Shown: positions 45,451 through 58,440, numbered from the stretch's first letter. The stretch: 64,000 bases of DNA from Trichodelitschia bisporula (GCA_010356995.1 ML996696.1:808364-872363); one strand, 5' to 3'. Notes: a model not told the origin generated them from the sequence alone. A program made the numbers and translations.

Positions 45451-47009
45451 ATGCCCCGCACCGACACAACCATATCCTCCATCCTCTCCGCCTTCACCAC
45501 AACCCTCGACTCCCTCCGCGCCCTGCGCTCGCGCCGCCATCATCGCAAGCGCGTGCTCAAGGCGCCGCGGGGTGGGTGCGTGCCCGTTGAACCTGCGCCG
45601 GCCGATGAAGATGCGCTGTCCCATAGCTTGCGACGAGGGGCGGGGGATGTGCAGAGGGAGTATGAGCGGCATTATAGAGACCGCGGGGAAGGGTTTGCGG
45701 CTGGCGATCGTAGGTTTTCCACAGCAGTGGTGGGATGGGGCTAATGGGGGCAGATCTGGCGCACGCGAGCCTATCCCGCACTCTCGCAAAGCTCAACGCG
45801 CGGCTCGTCGCCATCGTGGGCGCGCTGATGCACCGCCCCCCCAAATCAACACCCGACTACCGCAGCCTCGCCAGCATCGCAGACATAAGTCGCGCCGAAG
45901 CCCTCGACGCACTGGAATCGCTTAGTCGGCGGATTTCCGCCCCTCCTGTCTCCGCCCCCCCTCCCGGCCCGGCACCCCTCCCCACGCCCCCGCCGTCGAC
46001 AAGCCCGGTTGTGATAGAGCCGGATACAACGCCCACGCACACGAATACACACCCGCGGCGACGGCCGGCACGGCTTACACCCCCCCGCCGCGGGGTAAGG
46101 AATTCGCCGCCGTATCCGCTTACGCCGCCGCCGACGACTGTGAGGAGGATTACCCTGCCCACGAGTCCGACGCCGCAGCTAGCTCTTGTACGCCCGGCGC
46201 CGACGCCCCCGCGGAGCCGCGAGCACACACCGCAAACAACCAACTCCCCGCGCAGCCGCGACGCGACCCCACAGCAGGGCAGCTCTACTCCCCGCGGCAC
46301 CCCGCGCCCATCACCGCGAAGGCGCGACACGCCCCCCTCGCGTGGAACGCCTCATGACCGTACCTCCCCCCCATCAAACGGAACTCCGCTCGACCGCGAT
46401 CTCAGCGTCATCCTCACCACGCCCTCACCCCGCAACACTCCTCCGCCCGCGTATACGGCGTTCGCGCTGCCTGCGAGCCCGCCGGCTGAGTTGCCTGCTA
46501 CGCCGGTCCCGACGCCGGCGCCGGCGCCGCTGCCTACGCCTGTTGCTGTTGGTGGGGAGGGGCGGCGGCGGCGCTCGGGTGAGGAGGAAGGAGGGTGGAG
46601 GAGGGGCTCACGGGAGGAAGGGGGTCGGAGGAGAGGCTCACGGGAGGCGGATCAGGAGGGGGCGAGTCCCTTACCCGCTCCCGTACCGGCGCCTGCAGCC
46701 GTGCGTCCCCCTCCCCCCCCTCCCCCCGCCAACCCGCCCCGCCGAGCACGTGTCAGCGCCCCGCCTAGAGCGGAGGAATCATGTTACGCGGCTACGCTAA
46801 GGAAGACGAGGCCGGAGAGTCAATATACGTTTGCGTCTGATAGCACGAAGTTGGGGGAGATACCGATGGGGAGGTGGGCGGTGGCTTGGGATTGGGAGGA
46901 GATGGAGAGGGGGAATCGGGAGGCGAGGGAGATGGGGTTGAGGGTTGATGGTGGGGGGAGGGGGGATGGGGAGAGGAGGGAGGGGAGGGGGTGGAGGCTT
47001 TGGCGGTAG
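45451..47009 (+). CDS. Conserved fungal protein, helical N-terminus and long proline-rich disordered tail
   Basis: Exons 45451-45709 and 45754-47009 with a 44-nt intron (GTAGGT donor), giving 504 aa. The N-terminal 140 residues are helical: TISSILSAFTTTLDSLRALR, then LSHSLRRGAGDVQREYERHY, and after the intron LSRTLAKLNARLVAIVGALM and LASIADISRAEALDALESL. About 270 residues of Pro/Ser/Thr/Arg-rich sequence follow (PRGTPRPSPRRRDTPPSRG and poly-Pro). A short conserved end, TFASDSTKLGEIPMGRW, is followed by a charged Gly/Arg tail. I recognise this layout as a Pezizomycotina family of unknown function. The conserved TKLGEIP block after a disordered linker suggests a binding motif. Confidence 0.75.
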
Positions 47010-48180
47010 GGTTGGGGTGGAGTGAGGTAGATTTTGGGGATCTCGTCTTTGGTATCGGCGTATGCGGTTACTGGTGCAGGGATAGGGTGCGCTGGGGGAG
47101 TAAATCTGGTATTTGCGCAGGACGGCGCTTTTCTTGAAGACGGAGAGCCGTGAACGACGGCTGGCCGAGCCACTGCCGGCGGAGATCTGTGAGGTTCATG
47201 AGGAACTTGCCGAATGGTCCCGGTGCCGGAGCCTTTCCAGAAACTCCTCGTTGGCCTTACGGATCTGCGCCGGCAGTAGCTCGGGTAGCTGTCGTTCACG
47301 GTTCTCGGAAGCGCGTAGAAAGTTCCTGGCGTGGAAAATGCCTTGCATCTAGATTGTACACTCGAGCTTCGGTGACGAGAGCAAAGTGGTGATGCCCTGG
47401 GACGGTAGCGGGATGCTGCTGTGGCGAGGAACCGATCCGTCTCTATACCCCGCGTGAAGCACCGCGATGGCGTGGTGTCTGGACCAAGTTCATTGGGTCG
47501 GGGAAGGGACACGAGGGATGACGATGCTTTACCATTGATGGCGGTTGGTTTGCTTCGACTGACGGGACAGTATCAAACACTCCACGAGGGGATGAAATCT
47601 AGAACTAATCTCTTCTAGCCCCACAGCCTGATTGCTCACCAAGGCCATCATGTGAAATCATTTCGTGCTTTTGCAGCGAGGGCGCGGTTCATCCTATCGT
47701 ACAGAACGGAGCGGATATCGAGATTGTTAGCGATATACGGATGTAGGTTGGTTCGGGGGGGGTGAAACACGTGTGAAGTCAGTTCGCCACCCTCAGATTC
47801 CAGGGCCTCGGAGAAAGTTACGGCCGATCCTCCAGGCCAACTTTGTGGGCGCGCACAGCTAGGACTTTACGAGTGGATATGGTGGTACAAGTGGTAAACT
47901 AACTTCACTTCCTCCCTCGACCAACGTACATAGAATCTGAACCGTAAGAACCTACTCTATCTCGCATCTAACACCTTGTATCTTTGGAGCTCAAGTTTCC
48001 CTTCTCTTTTGGAGCCTACAATAAACGTTTTCCTAGCATCATTCGCCTCTACGTTTCGACCCCAGTCTTCAACCTCAAGGACATCGAATCCCATCGAACC
48101 ACATCAAGTCCTTTCCGGTTCAACGTGTCTCTACTACGTACGCGGTCTATCGGCTGTCGGTCTTGCGATCCGGCGATGAA
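47010..48180. other. 1.2-kb interval without a supported gene
   Basis: No motif-bearing frame. A C/T-rich leader-like stretch precedes 48181. Confidence 0.35.
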
Positions 48181-50443
48181 ATGTCCGACTACGAATCTGC
48201 CGTCCCAGAGTACCAAATGTCTCTCTGCCTCCAAGCCTCGTAAGCTCCATGCGCTTGAACCCTCTGGAGCACTTACGCCTTCATCCGTCATGTGAAAGAG
48301 TCCATCAGGGTTATAACGTCATTACTCCGGCTCTAAGTGTAATTTTTTCGAAGGATCTTTCCCTTTGCTGCCTCTACAGGCCGACGTGGATCCGAGATCC
48401 AAAAGCCGAGCGGAAAACCGATGAGCGCCCTCCCAACAGTCTCTATTCCTTCGCAAAAGCTTTAGCAAAAGGCGACTACAACCTTCGGGAGGTGCGCTCA
48501 TTGTTTGTCCACTCAGCCCTTGGTACCAAGTGGTACCAGGTCCACCACGGGGTCTGGAACATGTCACCACCTCACGAGGTATGACTTGCCCAAACTCCCA
48601 GCCCTATCTGCCTGGCATATCTAGGAGGAAAGCGCGATGACGACTACCGCCCTCCCGCCACCCTCCACGTCGACTTCCACGTTCAGCGGCGAACTTGGAA
48701 ACGCTGTGACAGGCGTTCCAGACAGAACGACATCCAGACAGCTACTCGCTCTATCGCATTCCACATGATACCGTTTCTCTCAAATGTCGGCTTTCGCGAC
48801 TTCCGACTCCGAAGATGTGTATATACTTGCTGTTGAAAGTCCGATTTGGATTCAGACGGTTCATGCGAGTTCAAAACAGGTAAAGTCTTCAATTCCGTGC
48901 CCCAACCCCATCCTTTCAGATGCGCGTCTCACATCCATCAGCGTTCCGGACTTCTGATGAACGTTGCATCTGCCAGCAAGGAGATACGCGATGCGTCTGC
49001 TTCCAAAGCATAGCGGCGTACTCCACCCCATCGTCAATTGCTGCTGCATTTTTCAATCCATTTACTTTATACGAATCCGCCCCCCCACTTGTTTCGCAGG
49101 AGGAAGCGGAAGCGGAAGTGATGGATGGTAAGTCTCCTCCAACTACGTCCGATGCTGACGTCCTCCGCTCACTGCCCGCTAGAACTAGAAATCTCTCCCA
49201 CCGAGGGCGCGTGTGAAACGTGGATACTCCATGAAGCTGCCTCACGCTCGATTCGAGTCACCTCAGGCGCTGTGAGAAAGCTATTCTCTCTTACAAGTGG
49301 TCGGATCAGCCTCACAGTTAGCGTGTTTCGAGCGATTTGCGACAGTCCAGCGGGCTAACTAGCCGCAGGAACTGGAGGTACATTGGACTGGGCTGAAATG
49401 GGAGAGGTCATCGAAGACATGATAAGGGGAATCATCACATGGCCAGGCTTTCCATCTTGGGAGTTTTGTGACCCAGTTCTCGGCAGCATCCTCCGCTGCA
49501 CGGCACGCGTTGGCGTTTTCTTTACGCAAGATGCAAAAACCCCGCAGATTCTGGCGGCGCTCCTACAATGCATACTGCATGGCTACATTCAGGCTATGCC
49601 GGATGCTAGTTGTGTTCCGGGGGGCGGCTTCTCCTACCCTACTCCGTTTCACCGGCTGTATGCGAAGGCGAACTTCTCAATGTCGCCCCAGCGGTACGCC
49701 GCGATGAACTTCCAACCTGCTCCGGGGTGGGTCTTTCCATTTGGCTGTATAAGGCGATGCCTAACCGCGGCTTTAATGGAGTTCTCCTCGACCAACCTCC
49801 TGATATTCCCCCCCCAAAAAGGGCTAGCCCCGTGGCTAGGCCCAGTGGCGGCATACGGATTTGAATTATATAGAACCTTAAAAGAGGTTACGGGCGTGAG
49901 CATAGTCCCGAGATCCGAGTTCTCCGACAAGGAGGAATTACGGGATAGGCCGGCATTTTCGATAGGAGAAGTGCGCTGGGGAATCGAAGTTGTGCGGGAC
50001 GGCCATGGGCTAATGAATTGCTACAACCGCTTCACTGGGACAGGGCGGTATACGCGCTACAAATTTGCCGAATGGGTACTTGTAGACTTCCGCACGTCCT
50101 TCCCCCCCGCCCAGCTCCGTAAGTAAATCTACTCGAAGATGCCCCATCTACAGCCCTGTGTCCCGGCTTGTATTTTGTGGTGTTCGACCAGGAATTCAAA
50201 ACGTGGAGGCTCCTGGACCACATGTTCCAGGAGCTGGTGCCGGTGAGGCAGCTCCTGCCTGGATCAATCAAACCGAAAAAGGCTCTTTCAAACCCAGGTC
50301 TCTCGCAGTTAAGCACGTGGCCCCCCAGTAACGACATACACCTGGGGACCGAAAGCGATGTTTTCAATCGAGCGTTGATCGAGGATTATCAGGAAGTTTG
50401 CCTGACGCCTGCGGGAATCTCTCTGCCAGCCTTCCTGTGGTGA
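48181..50443 (+). pseudogene. Unrecognised multi-exon gene, possibly decaying
   Basis: Probable coding blocks are 48181-48239 (MSDYESAVPEYQMSLCLQA), 48299-48578 (HQGYNVITPALSVIFSKD, VRSLFVHSALGTKWYQVHHG), 48625-48879, 48920-49127, 49183 to about 49300, about 49371-50118 and 50154-50443. Introns are 59, 46, 40, 55 nt, one uncertain, and a very short 35 nt. The large block reads FSYPTPFHRLYAKANFSMSP, WGIEVVRDGHGLMNCYNRF and, after the last intron, CPGLYFVVFDQEFKTWRLLD. An in-frame TGA lies at 48766-48768, and I cannot place a clean splice at 49300-49371. It is either a wrong exon model, two genes (a fresh ATG is at 48784), or an early pseudogene. No domain was recognised. Confidence 0.4.
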
Positions 50444-51454
50444 TGTCACCGGGACGGAGGCATTCTTTTGGGAGATGGGGTAATGTCGGGAAAAAAGGTA
50501 GGGAAATACTGCAATATGTACTTTGTTTTGAGGGGCTCTGGCATTCATTTGCTTTTCGCTTCACGTCCTTTTAACTCATGATGCTGTACTCCTTGTCTTT
50601 GCACACGTTGCCGTGATCATGCTCCCATTACTTCGTATCTTGAAGTATATCGAGCAGCCATGGCCCAAAGTCCGGAACATAACTGTACAGTATCGGTGGA
50701 GAGAACAGACGGAAAGAGTACTTGTCTACATCCGTATTCTCACATAATGGTTTGCATTCTCCAGAATACCTGTGGAGAAAGCCGGATAGACGTCAAGAAA
50801 TCGTACCGGTACCCCGAATGCTTTCCCAATCGGGTTGGCGGACGTCATCCCTGAACCGCAATCTCGGCCTAGCGTATTATCTCAATGAGGATGAGTCCTG
50901 CGCGCTATGCTCATTGAAGTGAACCTGCGAATCGGCTTGCGGCGAAGTCGTGTCGACTTGCCGTGGAGGTAGAATTTCTGGACAATGGCATAAGTCCAAG
51001 ATGTGAGGGTTGAATTATTGACGAAGGTTGCGGACGGCGAAGATGCATGACGACATGCGGCTCAAGCGATGGCGGAGGCGGCGCCTCCATCAATCAGCCC
51101 CGTAAATGGCTAGTTTATGCCACAAGCAAGTACCCGTACTTACAACCTTGAAGAATGATAGAGTGCAAGAGTAAAAGGCGCTCTGTGGGGCTCTTTCATC
51201 ATGGAACTTAATTCCGACATTCCAAGGCTGCATGTGACATCGGCCAGTCTGCCATGGTGGGGAGCTTCCCAAGCTGGGAGCCAAGGAGGTACATCCGTGA
51301 CGTCATTGCCCCTTCCCCTCCCGTTAAATGGGAAGTGACGAATGGATGCCCTCAATTGGAACGCAAACATCACATTACAATCACCACCTTCTTCACCTTT
51401 CGAACTCTAACTTTACCACAACTCCATCTCCCAAACTCTCACACTACAATCACA
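50444..51454. other. 1-kb interval without a supported gene
   Basis: Short frames only. The last 100 bp before 51455 is a C/A/T-rich leader. Confidence 0.35.
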
Positions 51455-51932
51455 ATGTTCCGCACCGCCATCTTCCGCAATGCGCGCCTCCTCTCCACCT
51501 CCGCCCGCCTCCAAAAGACCCCCGTCGAGGTCGGAAAGGATATGCTGAAGAAGGTCGACCGCGTAGCCGCCGATGCAGCGGTCAAGGGTATCGAGACTGG
51601 TGGTATGTCTCCAGTTCCTTACCTCTTAGGCAATGCCCGCTAACATCCCTCCAGAGAAGGTCGTTGGAGCCGCTAAGTCCGCCGCCGGCGTCGTCCAGGA
51701 GAAGACGCCAGACTCAACATCGGAAGCCCAAGGCAAGGCGAGCGAGCTGGCTGGCGAGGCCAAGGGCAAGCTGAACGAGTACACTGGCCAGGGGAGCGGA
51801 AAGTCATCGGAGGTTGCGGGCGAGGCCAAGGGGAAGGCGAGCGAGTTGGCGGGTGAGGCGAAGGGCAAGGCACAGGAGTATGCGGGTCAGGCGAAGGGCA
51901 CGGCTGAGCAGGTAAAGCGTCGCAACTCGTAG
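51455..51932 (+). CDS. Mitochondrial LEA-like stress protein
   Basis: Exons 51455-51602 and 51655-51932 with a 52-nt intron (GTATGT donor, CTAAC branch), giving 141 aa. The N-terminus MFRTAIFRNARLLSTSARLQ is a clear mitochondrial presequence with a likely cut after the second Ser-rich part. The remainder is highly charged and Ala/Gly/Lys/Glu-rich with near-identical 11-mer-type repeats (GKASELAGEAKGK twice, GKLNEYTGQGSGK, GKAQEYAGQAKG). This is the LEA group-3 (LEA_4) pattern: unfolded in water, helical when dry or membrane-bound. Such proteins protect mitochondria in desiccation or freezing. There are no cysteines. Confidence 0.82.
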
Positions 51933-54369
51933 ATGATGGGGTTGTCGATGTGGTTGAGCGATGTTGGTGCTGTGACGCGGCGAGAAGGCGAGATATGCTG
52001 TAAAATGTCTGATGGCGCCGGAGTTTGATCGGATGATGCGGTCATGTGAGTAGCTAGACAACCTGGTCCCTCGATTTTCCGATGCCGCGCCTTCATATGC
52101 AACTAGTGGATTGCCAAATCCGATGTAAACCGCGTGAATGCCGACGCCGAGCTCCCCGTACCGAGAACTGCAGGTCCGAACTCGAGTACACCCACATCTC
52201 ACTCCACCGACCGGGCAGAGCGTCTAGTGATATATCGGAACTATTCCCGTCCTCACCGGTCCATAATTTTTCCACCGCCCGGATCCCTTCCATCTAATCA
52301 GCTCCGCATCCGTGGACGCAATATACACCGCCAAGCCCCCGGAACAGAACCCCGAGATGAACAAACAAATATGTAAGGGGCATATCTCCCGATCTCAATC
52401 CCATTTGTCGCTCTCTAGCGATCTCTACTCCGTAATCTTGATTTACTAAAGATAGAATAGTGATTCTTCCGTCTCGGCTTCGACACCGCGCTTTGAGATG
52501 GCAAGGCTGATGCTTGGCGCTGGTGGGACCTTCCCTACGTGTGGTACCTTAATATATGCGGGGACCATGCGGGACCTGTATGGCGGGAGGTTGGTTGAGG
52601 AGATGGGCGGGGTATGGGTGCTGCTTTCGGTGGGAATTCTCGTTAGTGAGGGGTTGGGTGTGAGCCGAAGCGTCGAACTGGTGCTTGACATCAGTAGGCG
52701 ACTCTCGGAGGAACCACCCCGTTGACATCAGTTCTAAGCTGAGAGATGTAGGAGAGTTCTGTGCTCAAGCCAGTGCGGGTGGGATGGAAAGGTGAGGGGC
52801 GAAACGTGGCATTCCTTCCTCCATCAGTTTCCATTAAAATGCACCCCATCCCGCCGATTCTCGCGCACGTCCGACTTCCGAGCGGGCCAATGCATGCCCC
52901 AGGCCCGGCTTTATAGTACGGGCAGGTCCGCCGTTGGGCTTACGCGGCTCTTAATAGGGTGTGTGGGGACCTGGTGGTTAAAATGGTTGGGAGGGACGGT
53001 CGGGAGGGATGGGCGGGTGGGCTTGACGTCTATGATGAACTATACGCACATAGAGACTGGCTGAACAACGCAATTTTATAGTGGAGGCGTGAATGCAATA
53101 GTATATTCCCCGCTTACTGCCCCTTCCGCTTCAACCTGGCCGCCCGCATTTCCTTCTTGACGAAATTTCACGGCTGTGAATTTGCTGAAGAGATTGCTAA
53201 ATGGGAGCAGAAGGCATCACAACGAATATATATCTGGGCTGTACCGTCATGGGAAAGCTGCGGGTTCAGCTTCTTAGACTAGAACTATCTGCTTCCTCAT
53301 GCGCCTCAACCACCGCTGTACTGATCCTGCTAAGATCTCCGTGATATAGGCGATCCTGAACATATCGGCCCAACTGGAAGGGCGAGACGAGGCCCGATGA
53401 GGTTGGTTAAGATCGAAAAGTACCTGCCTCAATATTTTTGGTCCCCAGAGAGCTCTTTTGATATCGGGAGGCTTGGTGGAAGGTATATTCGTCTGGAATG
53501 GAACCGGTGACTTGACCCCTAGCCAGCTGGCATGGCGTCATGATAACTGCCCGGTCGGTCCTTCTTCCTTTGGCCACGCCCGGTATCGTGGCCAAGCTGG
53601 TCAGCGATCCTTTGCTCGATTCCGGCTGATAGCAATGTCGGCTGATATCGATATCGACTTGGCAGCGTTGTAAAGGCACATCGATGACGAGGCCCAGAAT
53701 GCAGTGTCGTGTGGAGATGGGTAGAGAACTGTAGTGCAGCTAAATTGCAGCCTTCTGCTCTGGACCTCCCAGCGCCGCCACGGAGTGCGATAAACTCCCT
53801 TCGCATGAATCACCGAGTCTGACCTCGATACACAACGGCAAGGACCGTGAAAACCGGCTCTCCTGCAATTCGATCCCGGAACACCCGCCAGCCAAGCCTT
53901 CTTTCCATAAAAAAAACGTATATCGTACAGTTCCGGGGTGGAGGTAGGCGGATTGCCGGCAACAGGCCTCGGACGCTCGGAGCACACCGCAAAAGCCTAT
54001 ACGGCAGCTCGGCCTAGCGACGCAGGTACCGACCGTGCCTGCAAGATAGTGAACAAGGACAGGCCCCCTCGGCACAGGGCACTCCCCGCGCACAGTCCGC
54101 CTGTTTCCAGCCGCGTTCGCGGGAACGAGAGCGGGGCCGGCAAGTACTGGGCAGGGAAGGGAAGGGTTGGTATAAGAAGGCTCGATTGCGCTGTGCTTGG
54201 ACTTGGTCTGTGTTTTGTCTGCTTATCTTCTGGTTGTTGCTCGTGCTTAGTGAGCGGATCTCTGCGCCGACGAGGAAAAAGTGGAGGCTGAGAAGAGCGG
54301 TTGATATCAGTTGCACAAGCGAGGCTGCGGGCGGGGATGCGATTGCGCGTCCGCGCCGCGAGGGACGAA
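51933..54369. other. 2.4-kb interval without a supported gene
   Basis: Frames of 60-130 aa on both strands, often overlapping, with no motif. The region upstream of 54370 may hold the promoter of the next gene. Confidence 0.35.
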
Positions 54370-55202
54370 ATGGGCTCGTTTGCCCCCTTAATCACGGCAC
54401 TCCCTCTCCTCCTCCTCCTCGCACAACCGGGATGTAAGTAAGTGGCCTCCCGCGCGCCGCGCCCGCCTAACCGCGCACAGCATGCATACCCGCGCAACAT
54501 AAACCACACACACTCCTCCCCCGCCAAACCGTCCCGCAAATAACCTTCACCATCCTGCCCAACATCACATCTCTATCCCAACGGCACGCAGCAGCCTGCT
54601 ACGAAGCGCCCGATTTCATAGCGCAGCCGAAGCGGTACTACCGCGAAGGCAACTCCGTCGTCGCGACTTGTTGGACTAAGCCGGCGGCGTTTGAATGGGG
54701 CCGCCAGGCATGCGAGGAGAATGACCAGCTCTGGTGGCAGACGAGCGAGAAGTGCTGGGTGCCTGATTTCGCGCTCCAACCGCCTGAGGATCTGAATACG
54801 CCGAATGATAAGCGCGCGCAGCTGAATTTTTGCCCGCCGCCGTTGCACCAGACGGGCGCGCTGTGGCCCGAGTACGGCGGTGTGAGTTACTGCTACACGT
54901 GCGCGAATCTGGATTGTGCGGCGAGGAAGATTCAACATCGGGGGGGGCATATCGAGCTTAATTGCTGGCGGCACGGGGCGAAGGCGTTGGGTGATGAGTG
55001 AGTGCACCTTTTCTCTTTCTGACTTCCTCCAGTGCAGCGGCGTTGACGTCCACAGCGTGTGGTGGCGGATTAAGGAAGAGGATTGCTGGGTCCCGCAGCA
55101 AGTCTTCGATCCCATGACGCTCCAAGGTACGTTCCCCACAGATGCGCAAACGGTTAGGCTAACAATGCAGGTAACGGCCTCGAATGTGCGCGGGGAGCGT
55201 AG
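54370..55202 (+). CDS. Cys-rich secreted protein with an internally repeated C-W-V-P domain
   Basis: Exons 54370-54433, 54481-54997, 55038-55126 and 55171-55202. Introns are 47, 40 and 44 nt and the product is 233 aa. The signal peptide MGSFAPLITALPLLLLLAQP is followed by many cysteines. CYEAPDFIAQPKRYYREG, then CWTKPAAFEWG and LWWQTSEKCWVPDF, match a fungal small-secreted-protein pattern with two to three such Cys/Trp motifs. A second copy reads VWWRIKEEDCWVPQQVFD. The last exon gives GNGLECARGA. A second candidate last exon at 55223-55251 gives GNGLECDRR with its own acceptor (TTTACAG). The internal acceptor at 55036-55037 was chosen to keep the VDVHSVWWRI frame. The function is unknown; it may be an effector-like or wall-associated protein. 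Confidence 0.72.
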
Positions 55203-55251
55203 GCGCTTATTCTTCTTTACAGGTAACGGGCTCGAGTGCGACCGCAGGTAG

Positions 55252-58200
55252 CGGCGGCTCTGGCGGCGCAGGGGGCGTAGGTTGGTTTTCGCGGTTGAGT
55301 GTATGATATTGAGTGGGGGTGGTTGATGACGACGCCGTAGATGGGGTCTTTGTATATATATAAGCTGCCAAGCGGCTCGTTTCCACGTTTTCTTCTGCGT
55401 TCCGATGTGGAGAGATCCGATGTGGAGACGGTGACTGTGCTTGATCGTTCAGCGCTCGTTTTAGCAAAGCTAAACAGCGTAGTAGCGATGGCGTCGAGCG
55501 ATGTAGCCAGTGTCCAGGTTCGTGGTCGCGGATGGCGGTTTTGCAGTTCTGGGATAGCCCGGTACCACTATCGTTAACACTCACCAACCCCTGCAAAAAA
55601 AAGTCGAAAGAAGACGTCAGCCTGGCCGAAAGAGATGCAGAGAGCGATATTCGTGGGCACGGAGGATTATGCCATTCGCGAACAGGACTTGTCTCCGCGG
55701 AACCATGCCTATACACTGGGAAATGAAAAGCCATTAGACACATTGGGCAATTCCAGAAGCTATCGGATAGCAGACTGACGTCGACACGGTGCGGCGATCG
55801 CGATGACCGGATCCCTACGAGACACACTGCCTCGTCACCATTGGCTCGGCTGTGATTGACAAGTCTGGATGGCGGTTCCGGAAGACAACAGTCGGAAATG
55901 AGGGTTCCAAATCGGATAGGGCAAGTTCGGCTATCGGGCTTGTGTCACCAAGTACGACGGGCCGCCGCAGAAAGATGGGCGCCATATGGTTGACTTCAGG
56001 AAGGGCCCCCACTCTAATTCTCCGGGGTGTGGCCACTTTGTTTACAGCTTGGACCAAGTCGGTCAAATTGCCGAATTGGTACAGTATGCTGGATCTCAGT
56101 GCTCGAGGCCACTTCCGAAAGGTCAGGATAAAGCACAGATAATTGTGATTGAGGAAGCGATCCGTGGATGTCAGCATCCTACACCTTGATTGGGGATGCG
56201 GACAGCAAGGCTGAGACGGGACTGCGGAGTTGGATCTGAGTGATGTGTCTGATGCCTGGTGTTCATCAGTCAGCACATCGTCGGCAGGTACGTTGTATGA
56301 GGTTGAGACTGCACTGCCTAGTCAGCATCGGCTTGTCTGAAAGTTCATACGCCACCTAAGATTCCCCTTCGATACACAACCGGGGCGACCTTAAGTATAC
56401 CACCATAATCCATTGACTGCATCCCTCAACACTGTACGTACCATAAGCCATCATCCTTGAAAAACACTCCCCATCCTTTGCTTCGGTACCGAATAACGCC
56501 CACTCAATGAGCTGGCTTGCTATATCGCAAGACGGTCTTGGACCTTGCAGCTGCGTTGTTAAGACGGGGCTGGCTTTCAGCCGATATGCATCTCCTCGCC
56601 AGGCCAGAGACAGCAGTCGAGGTCGGCATCCCGCCCTCAACTGCACCGCCTCTGCTCCGCCGACCCCGCTCCAAGCGATCCTTAGATCGCTATGAACTGG
56701 ATCACTTTGAGCTTCAGAGATTTGGGTTGACAACAAAGCGATCGGGCTCCTTGCCAGTGCAATCAGAAACTCCCTGCAACTTATCGCTTACAAGTATGGC
56801 TCCGATGCCGATCTCATGGGTTGTTTAAGAAGCTCACCCAGGCCTAGGATGCAGATTCCAAGGCTGCCGGACGCATCATTCAGAGTTCGAAGGGAATGGT
56901 GAACGTCGATGCCACTGCATCCTCATCGACCTAGCCGTTGAGACGGGAAAGCAGGTCGGTGTTTGCCTGTTGATGTTAATGTAGGATATATCCGGTGCTG
57001 ACCATCTACCCATATGAAATGCATGAATAGACAATCTCAAACTCCAGAAGCATGTAAGATGAAGTACGCGAGGAGACCGACACGAGCGTAACGAGCCTGC
57101 TGTCGGGTCCGCGTGAGGATATTTCTAGGCTCTTTTGGGGGCCTTCGAGAAGGCGAAGTCATCAGGGATTGTGCCACAAACGAACTCTCTTGGCTGGATT
57201 TGCGTTAGCGAGGGGGATCGTGATGCTTGTGCAGATGAGATCGGCCCTACGTTCGTCGACATCTTTAAAGTACCCAGCCGGCCCCATCGTGTGCTTGATG
57301 ATACCAGGCTACCGTACCACGGTCGGCATCTTCCGGCCGCCACAAGGCACCGGAAGGAAGTCCAGACTTCGGCAAACGCCAACCGACTCCATTCCGAACC
57401 CGAAAATCCTAACTCGGACGGCTCAGATGCTCGGCGGGCGCAGCTGCGTCGCGTGGTACGAGACGTGGCGGTCTTCGGTCAAATCATCGCATAATGACAT
57501 GAGTCAATATCTGAGGAGAATGCCGAGAAACAGGAGATGAACGGGACCCAGAAAACGAGAAAAGGGGTATTCTTGGAGAGGTCAGGGAGTTGATGTCGTG
57601 CCCAAGCCTCCTCCGGCAAAGGTCGTGCGCTTGTTGTTCAGCGGTCGACGCCACCATCGCGCTTGGGGTTGTTCGCGGTCTTAGGAGGTTGACTAGGGTG
57701 ACGCAGGCGGTTGGCAACAGATGGTACACGACAATGGAGGAGCCGCAGCGTCAAAAAGAGACGGAGAAAAAGGACGAGAAACATGCAGTATGCAGAGTGC
57801 AGAGACGAAACAAAGACGAAACAGACAGCATCGCCAGTTACCGCTTGCAAAAGCGCCACGCTGTGCCTTGCACCGCCATGATACATTATTTTTGGATCGA
57901 CAGATGTACCTTGGCATGACGGAGGGGAGAGTGCAGAGAGGCTGTGCAAGGTGGGGGGCGGCGCCTTTCAACTTTGGGCTCGACACTTTGCGTTGCTGAT
58001 GAGATGACATGCTTAATTCTTCCATGCTCCTTGTCTTACCTGTATCCCATCTGATTCACAACTTCTAAACACCAACAAACTCACCTTCACTCTTCACTTT
58101 TCTTACCTTCGTCTCCTCGTTGCGGCTTCTTCCATCAAACACCAAGCTTGAGATACTTCATAGATCGAGCGTGCCAAGCAGCCCCGCGCTAAAGTCCTCA

Positions 58201-58440
58201 GACTATTAGAACTAGTATCTCACAGCTTTCGACTTCTTTGAATCTTTAACAGCACGTCCACCCGTCGCGTCGCGTCTTATGGATCTCCGCTAGATAGCCG
58301 ACTGCTAGCCTGTCTCTCTCTTCCCCATTCTCAACGCACTGGCAAAACTTGTTTATTTCCTTTGCTTCTGCACGCCGTTGTTGCAGCTCCACACCCACTG
58401 ACCACTCTTCTCCCCCCGCTTCTTCCCCCACCTTTCAGCA
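55252..58440. other. 3.2-kb interval without a supported gene
   Basis: Frames up to 206 aa (55207-55827 minus) lack motifs. 58020-58440 is C/T-rich and is the likely promoter and leader of the next gene. Confidence 0.35.

Noticed and set aside
46820-47512. 230-aa minus-strand frame
   Set aside because: Antisense to the proline-rich gene's 3' end; composition artefact.
55207-55827. 206-aa minus-strand frame
   Set aside because: Pro/Ser-rich composition without motif; overlaps the end of the secreted-protein gene.
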